Shown here: one piece after another, positions 1 through 10,054 of the stretch
How positions within the stretch are numbered: position 1 is the first letter of the stretch
Layout: every line of letters begins with the position of its first letter
From: Tethya wilhelma
Lineage: Eukaryota > Porifera > Demospongiae > Tethyida > Tethyidae
DNA length: 64,000 bases
Assembly (NCBI GenBank): GCA_964030475.1
Contig: CAXIPT010000004.1
Location: 519,068-583,067 of the forward strand
Direction of reading: 5' to 3'
Translations under genes and position numbers: made by a program
The notes under the pieces: model-generated
Told to the model about the DNA's origin: nothing
Seen by the model: only the letters and a program-made list of their open reading frames with translations
Databases searched by the model: none

Positions 1-806
1 AAAAAGATGCCACCCTTCAACAGCAAGATGATGAAGACTATCAAGCTGAGCTACAGAATCTTTACAACTCACTAGCTACAATGGAACAAGAAGATGATGA
101 TGAAGATGATGGGGAAAAGATAGCCAAGGAACAAATCTGGGGAGCACTAGCTCGATTAGCTTTGCCTTTTGCATCGAATTTGATAGGTCATCGTGGGCAA
201 GTTAGTCTGCAACAAGAAGATGATGATGAAGATGAGGGGGAAAAGATAGCCAAGGAACAAATCTGGGGAGCACTGGCTCGACTTGCTTTGCCTCTTGCGA
301 CGAATTTTATTGGAGGCCATCGTGACCAAGTTAGTCTGCAACAAGAAGATGACAATGAAAATGACAATGGTGTGGCTGAGGAGCAACGTTTTTGGAGAGG
401 GTTGCTAAATGTTGGAAAAAAGATATTGCCTCATGTAGCTAATGGACTTTTGGGAGGTGGAGGCTATTATGATGCTGAAGCACAGCAGGATGATTATGAG
501 GCACGATCTCAAGACCTTTACGATTCTCAAGCCATAAACCAACAAGATGAAGAAGAAGATGATGATGAAAATGATAATGGTGATAAAGAAGCTGAAATGC
601 AATTCTTCAAAAAGTTTCGTCGTGGCTTGAAGAAATTTGGCAGGAAAGCAGGCAGAGGTCTAAAGAAATTTGGCAAAGGTGCTCTCAAACACGGAGGCGC
701 TTTTGCTGGTCATGCTGTGGGTGGAGCCATAGGCGGAGCTTTGGCTGGACGAGGTGGGGGAAGTTATTATTATCAAGATGAGGTAGCCGTTCAGGATGAG
801 TATTGA
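1..806 (+). CDS. A1: secreted-type acidic/cationic repeat precursor, 5' end off window
   Basis: Open from the left edge (first full codon at base 3) to TGA at 804-806; signal peptide and start lie outside. The protein alternates acidic spacers (EDDDEDDGEK, then a QDLYDS-type spacer) with cationic or hydrophobic blocks. The first two blocks are near-identical modules starting QIWGALARLALP; the third starts RFWRGLLNVGKKILP; the last (FFKKFRRGLKKFGRK, then Gly-rich) is the most basic and ends in a Tyr/Asp tail. It is the only member of the family on the plus strand. Known: acidic propiece plus cationic block is the layout of many antimicrobial-peptide precursors. Inferred: processing releases several peptides. 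Function is unproven; no database family was recognised. Confidence 0.8.
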   Translation, partial: KDATLQQQDDEDYQAELQNLYNSLATMEQEDDDEDDGEKIAKEQIWGALARLALPFASNLIGHRGQVSLQQEDDDEDEGEKIAKEQIWGALARLALPLATNFIGGHRDQVSLQQEDDNENDNGVAEEQRFWRGLLNVGKKILPHVANGLLGGGGYYDAEAQQDDYEARSQDLYDSQAINQQDEEEDDDENDNGDKEAEMQFFKKFRRGLKKFGRKAGRGLKKFGKGALKHGGAFAGHAVGGAIGGALAGRGGGSYYYQDEVAVQDEY

Positions 807-1569
807 GGAAGGTTCATGACTCATCTCTGACAGGGTTAACATCACTGTGTGCAATGTGCTTTATTTAGAACTAAATGATTAACTGAAAAGGACTTATATA
901 GTACTTCAGTAGTGTGTAGGAAGAGTAGCGGTAAAAGTAGTGTATTATATAGTCACTGTTGATTGTACATGTATGTAACAATTTTTGTACACACGTACAT
1001 CTGTAGTACAGCAAAAGAAATAATATTATTAATATGTTAGTAGTATTGTATGGAAAGCAATTTTGCACTCACAAAACTAACTTAATCAGTCAGTGCATGT
1101 AGACTTTGGATTTGCCAAAGTTATAGTTAACTAATTGCATGTCCATGTTTGCAAAGTTGTTGTTGTTGTTGTTGTTTTTGAGGGGGGGGGGAGAGTTATT
1201 TATTTTTTAATTATAATACAATATATGTACAATTAGTATACACCCAATTAAACTTAAGTTCCAGTTACGTATTGCAGTACATGTACATCATCACACAATG
1301 TTATTATTGTATGTCATGATGGCTCAACAACAATACATTAAGTTGATTCCTGCCAATTATTTTTCTGTATATTGAAATCAAAAGTTTAACACTGAATTGA
1401 CATTTTTAATGATAAGAATAGTCAGTAAACTAAACTATGATAAAAGACTACAATTCATGCAACTACGAACTTGTGTCCAACTACTCATATAATCATATGC
1501 ATGGATCAATTTAAGTCAATCCTTTTTTTTTTTCTATGTACGTATACTTTTAAGTTCATCTGCATAAAT
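807..1569. other. Intergenic, tail-to-tail between A1 and A2
   Basis: Holds the 3' flanks of the convergent genes A1 and A2. A short (TTG)n run and a G9-type run lie near 1155-1192. No coding sequence seen. Confidence 0.6.
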
Positions 1570-2205
1570 CTAGTAATCTTCTTGCTTCTCAGCTCCGTAT
1601 TGGTAGTGTCCACCATACTGCTGTTGGGGGTAGCCACCACCACCAGCACCACCGGCACCTCCAAGATAACCCATAGCCAAATGGCCAGCAATGGGTATTG
1701 CAGCCTTGCCAAATTTCTTCAAATAAGGAAGAGCTTTTCCACCAAATCTTTTGAACTTTCTTCCAACTCTTTTGCCAAAATGTTTCACTTTTCTTCCAGC
1801 TTTTTTAAAGAACCTTCCAAACCCTTGCTCCTGAGCTCTCTTCCTCTCTCCATCATCCTCATCATCTTCTTCCATAAGAGCCAAAGAGTCGTAAAGATCT
1901 TGTAAAGCAGCTACATAGTCTTCTTGCTTCTTGGCTGCACGATCGGTTCCTTCATCACCTTCCTCTTGTTCAAGAGCCACGGAATCGTAGAGATCCTGCA
2001 AGTATGCTTTGTAGGCACCATCATCTTCCTCCTGGAGATAAGCTCCATCTCCATCATCATCTTCTTGTATCAGTGAGTCGTAGAGGTCTTGGAGGACTGC
2101 TTCGTAGTTGTCTTGTTTGTTGGCAGCGGACATAATGCTTCGTGCATTTACAGCAGAGAGGGTGCTGAGCAGTGCACAAGTAGTGAGAAGAAGAGCTGTC
2201 TTCAT
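1570..2205 (-). CDS. A2: secreted acidic/cationic precursor, 211 aa
   Basis: Single-exon reading frame. Residues 1-21 form a clear signal peptide (MKTALLL...SAVNA) with predicted cleavage before RS. Three QDLYDS spacers follow, each followed by or embedded in Asp/Glu runs. After ERKRAQEQ comes a very basic block (GFGRFFKKAGRKVKHFGKR and onward, rich in K, R, G, F) that becomes hydrophobic (IPIAGHLAMGYL) and then a Gly/Tyr tail. A TATA-like box lies about 90 bp upstream. The first 35 residues are almost identical in A3, A5, A6, A7 and A8, which fixes the start. Likely a secreted host-defence-type precursor; this rests on composition and layout only. Confidence 0.82.
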   Translation of the reverse strand: MKTALLLTTCALLSTLSAVNARSIMSAANKQDNYEAVLQDLYDSLIQEDDDGDGAYLQEEDDGAYKAYLQDLYDSVALEQEEGDEGTDRAAKKQEDYVAALQDLYDSLALMEEDDEDDGERKRAQEQGFGRFFKKAGRKVKHFGKRVGRKFKRFGGKALPYLKKFGKAAIPIAGHLAMGYLGGAGGAGGGGYPQQQYGGHYQYGAEKQEDY

Positions 2206-3107
2206 GATGGTATTCCAAAATGTATCTTAGATATCAGTTTCTTAATTATTTAGGTGTTTCGATATATAGTTTGAGATGTGGTTGAAAATCATGCGCTTTA
2301 TTTATACTGTGTGTTCATGCCCATGTATGTACACATTAATATAGGCACCTGTGACTTTCAATAATCCATGGTTTATATGAATGCATGCATGTATTATTGA
2401 TCTGATTCGGTGTCTTATTACATGTAATCTTGTGTTTGGCTAAAATTAGTAGTTACTGTGGATGCAATGTGTGCAGTGAAGCTTGTTATGTTTGCTTGTG
2501 CATTGTTAGCTGTAAGTGTGATCACCTTGACTCATGCTGGAACTGTTGTTTGATTGTATTGTACTCAATAGTTCAGTGAATAGTGAAGCCCTTCCCAACT
2601 GAATGTGTTTTGAAGTATCATGCATGTTTGGAAACTAATAGTATGAATCATTATGATCACTGTGCAAATCTCAATCCATCCTCTTCATTACAAGCTGGTA
2701 AAAAGAATTTATTTCAGCATGCAGGAAGGTTTCTCTTGTTCAAAGGTATAATTGTTATATTGTGCTTTTTTTTTAAATTTTAACTTTGATTCATGCCATG
2801 TCACTTATATTTATATAGTCTATTGGTATTATAATTTATGGATTCTACAGATGCATTTTTTGTGAGCTGTGAGGTCTTTTTGTGATGTCATCTGTTAGGC
2901 TACAATCGTGCTACTTTCTAATGACATGTATATACATACAAACAGTTTTATTTCCAGGTCCTATCACAGCATATATAAAGTACATAATATATTATGCTAT
3001 CTAAAAAACTATACAAGATAATTTAATTCTGTCCATGCAACTATTATACTTCATGATCTTAAGATTAGTTCTCCAAGTTCGTTGGTAGACTTAGCTATAT
3101 AGCAGTA
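2206..3107. other. A2 upstream region and A3 3' flank
   Basis: No gene seen. Bases 2206 to about 2830 closely match 5493 to about 6099 upstream of A4, so A2 and A4 arose with a shared promoter-bearing duplication. The A4 copy is cut short by repeat element R1. Confidence 0.65.
2297..2306 (-). promoter_or_regulatory. TATA-like box of A2
   Basis: TATAAATAAA on the minus strand about 92 bp upstream of the A2 ATG. The same box at a similar distance is present upstream of A3, A4, A5 and A6. Confidence 0.6.
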
Positions 3108-3875
3108 CTAGTTCTTCTGTTCTTCAGCTTCATAGTGGTATTGTCCACCATATGGCTGATGGTAACCACCGCCATAACCATGACCACCATAACCATGACC
3201 ACCATAACCATGACCACCACCATAACCACCTCCATAACCACCACCATAACCACCTCCATAACCACCAAGGCCACCATTTAGAAGACCCATTCCAACTTTG
3301 CCAGCAATAGGAGCAATTTTTCTCCCAATTTTTTTTCCCTTTTTCAACAATTTTTTAAAGAATCCTTGCTCCTGAGCTCTCTTCCTCTCTCCATCATCTT
3401 CATCATCTTCTTCCATAAGAGCCAAGGAATCATAAAGATCTTGTAAAGCAGCTACGTAGTCTTCTTGCTTCTTGGCTGCACGGTTGGCTTCTTCATCATC
3501 TTCATCATTCTGTTCAAGAGCAGCCACAGAATCGTAAAGGTCTTGCAATGCAGCCTGATAGCTGGCACCATCATCATCTTGAAGTGTAACTCCTCTAGAT
3601 CTGCCAGAAAATTTATCAGCTACATAGTTGAATAGTAGAGGAATAGCAAACTTTGCTAGCGTAGCAGCAGCAAGACCAAGCAATTGCTCTTTGGCCATCT
3701 TTTCTCCACCCTCATCATTTTCTTGCTGTTGGAGAGCCATTGTATCGTAGAGGTCTTGGAGAACTGCTTCGTAGTCATCTTGTTTGTTGGCAGCAGACAT
3801 AATGCTTCGTGCATTCACAGCACAGAGGGTGCTGAGCAGTGCACAAGTGGTGAGAAGAAGAGCTGTTTTCATCAT
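3108..3875 (-). CDS. A3: secreted acidic/cationic precursor with Gly/Tyr/His tail, 255 aa
   Basis: Single exon; starts MMKTALLL, so the next Met codon (3872) is an alternative start. Signal peptide to about residue 22, then four QDLYD-type acidic spacers. The first is followed by a mostly hydrophobic block (EQLLGLAAATLAKFAIPLL). The last, after ERKRAQEQ, is a basic block (GFFKKLLKKGKKIGRKIAPI). The C-terminus is a tandem GGGYGGGY / GGHGY repeat ending with a QYHYEAEEQ-type tail. Product role is probably as for A2: secreted, perhaps antimicrobial or matrix-binding. The Gly-Tyr repeat is also what structural or adhesive proteins use, so that alternative stays open. Confidence 0.82.
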   Translation of the reverse strand: MMKTALLLTTCALLSTLCAVNARSIMSAANKQDDYEAVLQDLYDTMALQQQENDEGGEKMAKEQLLGLAAATLAKFAIPLLFNYVADKFSGRSRGVTLQDDDGASYQAALQDLYDSVAALEQNDEDDEEANRAAKKQEDYVAALQDLYDSLALMEEDDEDDGERKRAQEQGFFKKLLKKGKKIGRKIAPIAGKVGMGLLNGGLGGYGGGYGGGYGGGYGGGHGYGGHGYGGHGYGGGYHQPYGGQYHYEAEEQKN

Positions 3876-5035
3876 GGGTCTCCTTAAGAGTGTAGGTTTG
3901 AGATTTGGTCTAAAAAAATTGCGTGGTTTTGCTTTATTTATACAGTGTGCACGTCCATCAACACGTGTGTGTCACTATAGTACTTTCATTATATATAGTG
4001 TGAATACATGCATGTTGTATAATATTATTAGTCGAATTAAACGTAAATCATCTACTTACCATTATAGAGTGAAAGTGCATGTAATAGTGTTTCCTTGTAT
4101 TGTAAGCTATTATTGTATTATGCCACTGACTGGTAGTGAAATAGAATGTCCTTTGTATCGATCCATTCGTTAATTGTGTGAAGTTGTGTTCTATTATTTG
4201 TGAGTAGTGGACTCCTTCGGAATTGAATCAAGGATAATAGGGGAGGGAAAATACATGGCTTATATTGATATATTTAGTTTTAAACAGAAAATACTATTAT
4301 GTTCAGACATTGATAATGTATACTGTTATTATTATATCTATATATGGTCTGCTTACATGTAATACAATAACTATGTATGCTGACTACCTCTTCATTCTGA
4401 AACTTACTACTGTACATGTATAGCAGGAACTTTTCGTATATGCTGGCATGCATGAAGCAAATGTATATGCTGTTTGAATATAATGTGGCGAGTACATGTA
4501 GCTATATATATGTATACAAAATTTAAAACTACAAGAAATTTCTCTGGCATCTTGGTAACAATTTATTTAAAATTTTGTACCTATGAAAATTTCCCACTAT
4601 ATTATATTATAATATTTCAATAATTGATTTGGAAAGTCAGTCTAATAACGGTGCAACTGTCAAAGCATTGTTATTGTGATGTTGATCGTTGCATGCAGCT
4701 GCAGCATTGTCGATCAGAATCACAATATACTTTTTGTGCTAATGTATTCTACGGTAATCACCAAGTAGTAGACTGTCTAAGAAAGATCATTATCATGATT
4801 ATTATAATAATTATCATGACATCTTTAGGTCCTAAATAAGTAGTACGCAATGTCATCTGATATCTATAGCTAAGTTCATTACAGCAAGTGTTCTAACAGT
4901 TAAGTATGTATTAATATGCATGTGTGCAGCTTATAGTATTCTGAATTGAAATATTATATCATCCTGCATTTGCATTGACTCAATTTTAAAAGTATATTAT
5001 TATCTCAGTCATTCCTTATAAGTTGTGCAATTTGC
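3876..5035. other. A3 upstream region and A4 3' flank
   Basis: No gene seen. Bases about 3880-4480 match the 5' flanks of A5 (about 7820-8395) and A6 (about 9265-9838), including the landmark GACTCCTTCGGAATTGAATC. Bases about 4790-5035 match the 3' flank of A7 (about 10410-10583). Confidence 0.6.
3943..3952 (-). promoter_or_regulatory. TATA-like box of A3
   Basis: TATAAATAAA about 70 bp upstream of the A3 start codon. Confidence 0.6.
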
Positions 5036-5492
5036 TCAATAATAATTCTCATTCCTATTCTGATGTTGGTTTCCAATTTCTTCCACTATATCTCTGCCAT
5101 GTTTCCTTATAAATCTCCCACCACGCCTTCTTGCAAAGCGACCACCCTTTCTTAAAGCACGACCACCCACTTTTATGAGTGGCTTGATCAGCCGAGAACC
5201 TAAGCGAACTAGGGCACCAAAAATCTGAGCTTTTGCCTTTTCCTCTCTGTCTTCATCTTGTTTAAGAGCCACAGAATTGTAGAAGTCCTGCAAGTATGCT
5301 TTGTAGGTACCGTCATCTTCCTGCTGCTGATAAACACCATCATCATCTTCTTGTATCATTGTAATCGTAGAGGTCTTGGAGAACTGCTTCGTAGTCATCT
5401 TGTTTGTTGGCAGCGGAAATAATGCTTCGTGCATTTACAGCATAGAGGGTGTTGAGTAGTGCACAAGTGATGAGAAGAAGAACTGTCTTCAT
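5036..5492 (-). pseudogene. A4: cationic precursor gene broken by a frameshift
   Basis: An ATG at 5492 opens a normal family signal peptide and first spacer (ending DLYD). The frame then runs into a stop because of one extra base near 5358-5366, compared with the same stretch of A2. The remainder, in the next frame down to 5036, encodes acidic spacers, the motif EEKAKAQ and a long very basic block (IFGALVRLGSRLIKPLIKVG, then Arg/Gly-rich). Either a recent pseudogene or an assembly error. Its promoter and TATA-like box are intact and match those of A2. Confidence 0.7.
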
Positions 5493-5578
5493 GATGGTAT
5501 TTCAAAATGTATCTTGGATATTGGTTTCTTATTCTGATGTTTCGATACAGTTTGAGATATGGTTTGAAAATCATGCAC

Positions 5579-5588
5579 TTTATTTATA
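5579..5588 (-). promoter_or_regulatory. TATA-like box of A4
   Basis: TATAAATAAA about 90 bp upstream of the A4 ATG, inside the segment duplicated from the A2 upstream region. Confidence 0.55.
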
Positions 5589-6099
5589 CTGTGTGTTCAT
5601 GCCCATGTATGTACACATTAATATAGGCACCTGTGACTTTCAATAATCCATAGTTTATGTGAATGCATGCATGTATATTTGATCTGATTCGGTATCTTAT
5701 TGTAATCTTGTGTTTGGCTAAAATTAGTAGTCACTGTGGATGCAATGTGTGCAGTGAAGCTTGTTATGTTTGCTTGTGTATTGTTAGCTGTAAGTGTGAT
5801 CATCTTGACTCATGCTGGAACTGTTGTTTGATTGTGTTGTACTCAATAGTTCAGTGAATAGTGAAGCCCTTCCCAACTGAATGTGTTTTGAAGTATCATG
5901 TTTGGAAACTAATATTATAATTATATGAATCATTATCACTGTGCAAATCTCAATCAATCCTCTTTTTTACAAGCGGGTAAAGAGTAATATAGCATGCAGG
6001 AAGGTTTCTCTTGTTCAACGGTATTATAATGTTATATTTTGCTTTATTTGAATTTTAACTTTAATTCATGCCATGTCACTTATAATTATTATAGTTTAT

Positions 6100-7100
6100 C
6101 ATACGTACGGTAGTACGTATAGTAGGAATGGGCCGACTGTCCCATAGACACAATACAAAATGTTTATGATCATAAAAATCTAGCAAAACAAAATTGAGTC
6201 TTCAAACTTGCTCAGAGGCTCTTACTGACAGATTACCAACTGCATGCGAAGCCTAAAACTTACAAAAAACTTTTTCAGCACTAGAGTAGAGCGCTAGTGG
6301 GAAGCCACAATAGTGCCATTTTTGTTCTGCTAACGTACGTACTTACTTACTTTCTGACTGACTTACTTGAAAAGCATTTCCAGAGAATCAGAATGTGTTG
6401 AGCCAACTTTGACAGCACAAAGTAACTCCTTTTCATTGGTACTACATTCCTTGATACTCGTTTTAATCACAAACAAGCCTAAACAAAAACTAGAAAGCTT
6501 TGAAACTTGGAGTATAAATTCATGTACTTCAATGTAGCCATCTTTATCTCGAGTTTAAAGGTCATTGATTGTCCACGTGGCATTTAATGCGCATGCGCAT
6601 TAGCTACTCTAGCAGACATTGTAGCTTCTACTCAGATAACTCAAGGCTTTTTGTAGGGACTATAACCAGTCTCTGATAGTCTCCTCACTGTAATGTTGAA
6701 AAAAGTGAATGAACAAGTAGTAAAAATTTTTAAAAAATAAGCAGTGTAGGAATAGGCAGTGCTATAAAAAGTATTGGAACAAGGAATGGTCTCAATTTCG
6801 GCACATGACTACTTCATTTTTTGTGTCCAAGTCTTGGCCAGTATTCTAGTCCTGCCTGCTGTACTTCATTCCACTTTTTAGTCAAGTGATATATAGGATT
6901 GGCAGGAATTGAACCATTAATGTGTAAAATGTGATGATAAGCTATTCAAGTACAGATCATTCTTTAACACAATTGGCTATGAGGGATTAAAATTGAAAAT
7001 AAAGTAGTCATGTGCCGAAATTGAGACCATTAATTCCTTGTTCCAATACTTTTTATAGCACTGCCCATTCCTACACTGCTTATTTTTTAAAATTTTTTTC
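6100..7100 (-). repeat. R1: ~1-kb repeat element with internal inverted repeat
   Basis: Inverted copy of the element also found at 20399, 56763 and 61377. It begins with the palindrome ATACGTAC-GGTA-GTACGTAT, carries GCGCATGCGC, CACGTGG and an AAGATGGC-type box in the middle, and ends in two arms of about 110 bases in opposite orientation (around 6715-6820 and 6995-7095). No transposase frame is seen, so it is non-autonomous or a remnant. It interrupts the A2/A4-type upstream duplication. Confidence 0.8.
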
Positions 7101-7433
7101 GACTTTTATACAGCAGCTATATTCTGACAAAGTAATAGAAGAGAGAAGCTAGGATTCCTAACTTTTCAAGCCATAAAAGCGGAGAAAAATATTTTATTTT
7201 ATTAAAATAAATATTAATCTGTTGTTCTAATGATATAAATAAACAATTCCATTTACAGTCATAGTTATCATAACATGCCGTCACCATGCATGCAATAAAG
7301 TGCATACTCTTAATAATTATACAACTATACAAACGATTACTAATTCTGTCCAACTAATGATCCTATATACAAGTATTATCTACACCTCAAAGTTAATTCA
7401 TTAGTAGTCTTCTTGTTCCTCAGCTTCGTAATG
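7101..7433. other. A5 3' flank
   Basis: No gene or recognisable element seen between repeat R1 and the stop codon of A5. Confidence 0.5.
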
Positions 7434-7817
7434 CTAGCGACCAAGAAGCGGGCCCGCCAAGGGAGCAAAACGTTGTGCAACATTCAATACCTTTCCGAAA
7501 GTTTTCCAGAACTGCACCTGAGCTCTCTTCCTCTCTCCACCATCTTCATCATCTTCTTCCATGAGAGCCAAAGAATCATAAAGATCTTGTAAAGCAGCTA
7601 CGTAGCTATCTTCTTCTTGCTTCTTGGCTGCACGGTTGGCTCCTTCATCATCATCATCACTCTGTTCAAGAGCAGCCACAGAATCATAAAGGTCTTGCAG
7701 AACTGCTTTCAGTACGGTATCATCTTGTTTGTTGGCAGCAGACATAATGCTTCGTGCATTTACAGCACAGAGGGTACTGAGTAGTGCACAAGCACTGAGA
7801 AGAAGAGCTGTCTTCAT
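7434..7817 (-). CDS. A5: short secreted acidic/cationic precursor, 127 aa
   Basis: Start chosen at 7817 (MKTALLLSACALL...) because every paralogue starts there; an in-frame upstream Met would spoil the signal peptide. Signal peptide about 1-21, two QDLYDS acidic spacers, then ERKRAQ and one short C-terminal block beginning VQFWKTFGKVLNVAQRFAP and ending LLGR. This is the simplest member: one predicted amphipathic peptide of about 25 residues and no Gly/Tyr tail. Upstream sequence is class II (shared with A3 and A6). Confidence 0.8.
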   Translation of the reverse strand: MKTALLLSACALLSTLCAVNARSIMSAANKQDDTVLKAVLQDLYDSVAALEQSDDDDEGANRAAKKQEEDSYVAALQDLYDSLALMEEDDEDGGERKRAQVQFWKTFGKVLNVAQRFAPLAGPLLGR

Positions 7818-7880
7818 GATGATCGTGATCAATGATCCAAATGTGTCTAAATTTGGTCTAAAAAATTGCATGGTTTTGCC

Positions 7881-7889
7881 TTATTTATA
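7881..7889 (-). promoter_or_regulatory. TATA-like box of A5
   Basis: TATAAATAA on the minus strand about 65 bp upstream of the A5 ATG. Confidence 0.55.
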
Positions 7890-8395
7890 CGATGTGCATG
7901 TCCATCAACACGACGTGTGTGTCACTAGTACTTTCTTTATAATGTGAATTTATACATGCATACATGACATTGTTATTATTATCATCAGTATGTGGCCTTA
8001 AACATAAATCTATAGACTTAGCTACTATTATAGAGTGAAAGTGTAATAGTGCATGTTTCCTTGTATTGTTAGCTATAATTGTATTATGTCACTGACTGGT
8101 AGTGAAATAGAGCGCTCTTTGTGTCCATTATATAGTTAAATGTGTTGTGTTCTATTGATTATGAGTAGTGGACTCCTTCGGAATTGAATCAAGGATAATG
8201 AGTTTTAAACTGAAAATACTACAATGTCATGCATGTTCAGCTTACAATAGAATAACTGTGTATGCTGACTACCTATTCATTTTGAAACTTACTATATACT
8301 GTGTAGCAGGAACTTTTCCTATGTCTGCCATGCATGAAACAAAATTAATGTTAATACAATGCTGTTTGAATATAATGTGGCGAGTAATGTAGCTA

Positions 8396-8618
8396 TACCG
8401 TATAGCGGGAAAGTTTCACGGGGTTTAACTTTCGCGGTTTTCGTGGATCACGATCCATCCGTGAAAGTTTTTATCTGCGAAAATTTTCGAAATGTATTAT
8501 ACATATGGGCTTGCGCACAGCTCATCCGCGAAAGTTAAACTGCAAAAATGTTTGACTAGAGACTCAGTCCGCGAAAGTTTGACACTGTGAAACTTTTCCG
8601 CTAATTAAGTATACGGTA
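8396..8618. repeat. M1: small inverted-repeat element (MITE-like)
   Basis: Begins TACCGTATAGCGGGAAA and ends with the complementary CGCTAA...TATACGGTA. The interior is full of CGCGAAA/TTTTCG motifs. Related to M1b (9839), M2 (17191) and, more distantly, M3 (62494). Too short to code for anything. Confidence 0.75.
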
Positions 8619-9086
8619 TATGCAAAATTTAAATCTATACAAGAAGTTTTTCTGGCATGTTTGTATAATGATTAATATATGAAATTTTCCACCAACAAAA
8701 AATTTTTCACTATTATAATGTGGCATTCAGTCTAATACAATAACATGCGGCTGTATACTGTGACATTGCATGACAACTTCTTGCAGCTATACTCCATGAA
8801 CTATATCTATATACTATATATAACTATACTCTCCAGCCTTGCAGTGTATTAAATCTTAGAGATACACATGTGCAAGGATTATTACAGAATCACATGTGCA
8901 TGTATATATAATGTATATAACACTACAAAAATTACCAAGTAAAGTAGTATAATTATACATGTGCACTATCTAAGAAAACAATCATTATCATGACATCTTT
9001 AGGTCCTAAAATTAACAAGTAAAAAAAACATTGGAAATGTAATGAGACACAGGAATGGCTAAATCGTAAAAAGAACGCAAACAAGN

Positions 9087-9263
9087 GCCTTCATCATCAT
9101 CATCACTCTGTTCAAGAGCAGCCACAGAATCATAAAGGTCTTGCAGAACTGCTTTCAGTACGGTATCATCTTGTTTGTTGGCAGCAGACATAATGCTTCG
9201 TGCATTTACAGCACAGAGGGTACTGAGTAGTGCACAAGCACTGAGAAGAAGAGCTGTCTTCAT
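9087..9263 (-). pseudogene. A6: 5' fragment of an A5-like precursor, cut at a contig join
   Basis: An ATG at 9263 gives the same first 59 residues as A5 (signal peptide, first spacer, DDDDEG). The frame then meets a single N at 9086 and unrelated sequence. The missing 3' half may lie in the unsequenced gap. Because 9087-10440 nearly repeats 7641-9015, this is either a real tandem duplication or two haplotypes placed side by side. Confidence 0.7.
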
Positions 9264-9326
9264 GATGATCGTGATCAATGATCCAAATGTGTCTAAATTT
9301 TGTCTAAAAAATTGCATGGTTTTGCC

Positions 9327-9335
9327 TTATTTATA
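9327..9335 (-). promoter_or_regulatory. TATA-like box of A6
   Basis: Same TATAAATAA box and spacing as A5. Confidence 0.45.
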
Positions 9336-9838
9336 CGATGTGCATGTCCATCAACACGTGTGTGTCACTAGTACTTTCTTTATAATGTGAATTTATACAT
9401 GCATACATGACATTGTTATTATTATCATCAGTATGTGGCCTTAAACATAAATCTATAGACTTAGCTACTATTATAGAGTGAAAGTGTAATAGTGTTTCCT
9501 TGTATATTGTTAGCTATAATTGTATTATGTCACTGACTGGTAGTGAAATAGAGCGCTCTTTGTGTCCATTAGTTAAATGTGTTGTGTTCTATTGATTATG
9601 AGTAGTGGACTCCTTCGGAATTGAATCAAGGATAATGAGTTTTAAACTGAAAATACTACAATATGTCATGCATGTTCAGCTTACAATAGAATAACTGTGT
9701 ATGCTGACTACCTATTCATTTTGAAACTTACTATATACTGTGTAGCAGGAACTTTTCCTATGTCTGCCATGCATGCATGAAACAAAATTAATGTTAATAC
9801 AATGTTGTTTGAATATAATGTGGCGAGTAATGTAGTTA

Positions 9839-10054
9839 TACCGTATAGCGGGAAAGTTTCACGGGGTTTAACTTTCGCGGTTTTCGTGGATCACGATCCA
9901 TCCGTGAAAGTTTTTATCTGCGAAAATTTTCGAAATGTATTATACATATGGGCTTGCGCACAGCTCATCCGCGAAAGTTAAACTGCAAAAATGTTTGACT
10001 AGAGACTTCGGCGAAAGTTTGACACTGTGAAACATTCCCGCTAAGTATACGGTA
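9839..10054. repeat. M1b: second copy of MITE-like element M1
   Basis: Same ends as M1 and the same neighbours, so it was copied with the surrounding segment and did not insert independently. Confidence 0.7.

Larger units (their letters stand above)
7818..9085. other. A5 upstream region, first copy of a ~1.4-kb duplicated unit
   Basis: No gene seen. Together with the 5' half of A5 (from about 7641) this stretch is almost identical to 9087-10440. It includes inverted-repeat element M1. Bases about 9020-9085, just before the N at 9086, have no counterpart elsewhere in the window. Confidence 0.6.

Noticed and set aside
3095..3277. Open frame rich in Met and Val opposite the A3 tail
   Set aside because: It is another reading of the GGGY repeat DNA of A3; low complexity and no independent support.
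6100..7100. R elements as autonomous transposons
   Set aside because: No transposase or reverse transcriptase frame exists in any of the four copies.
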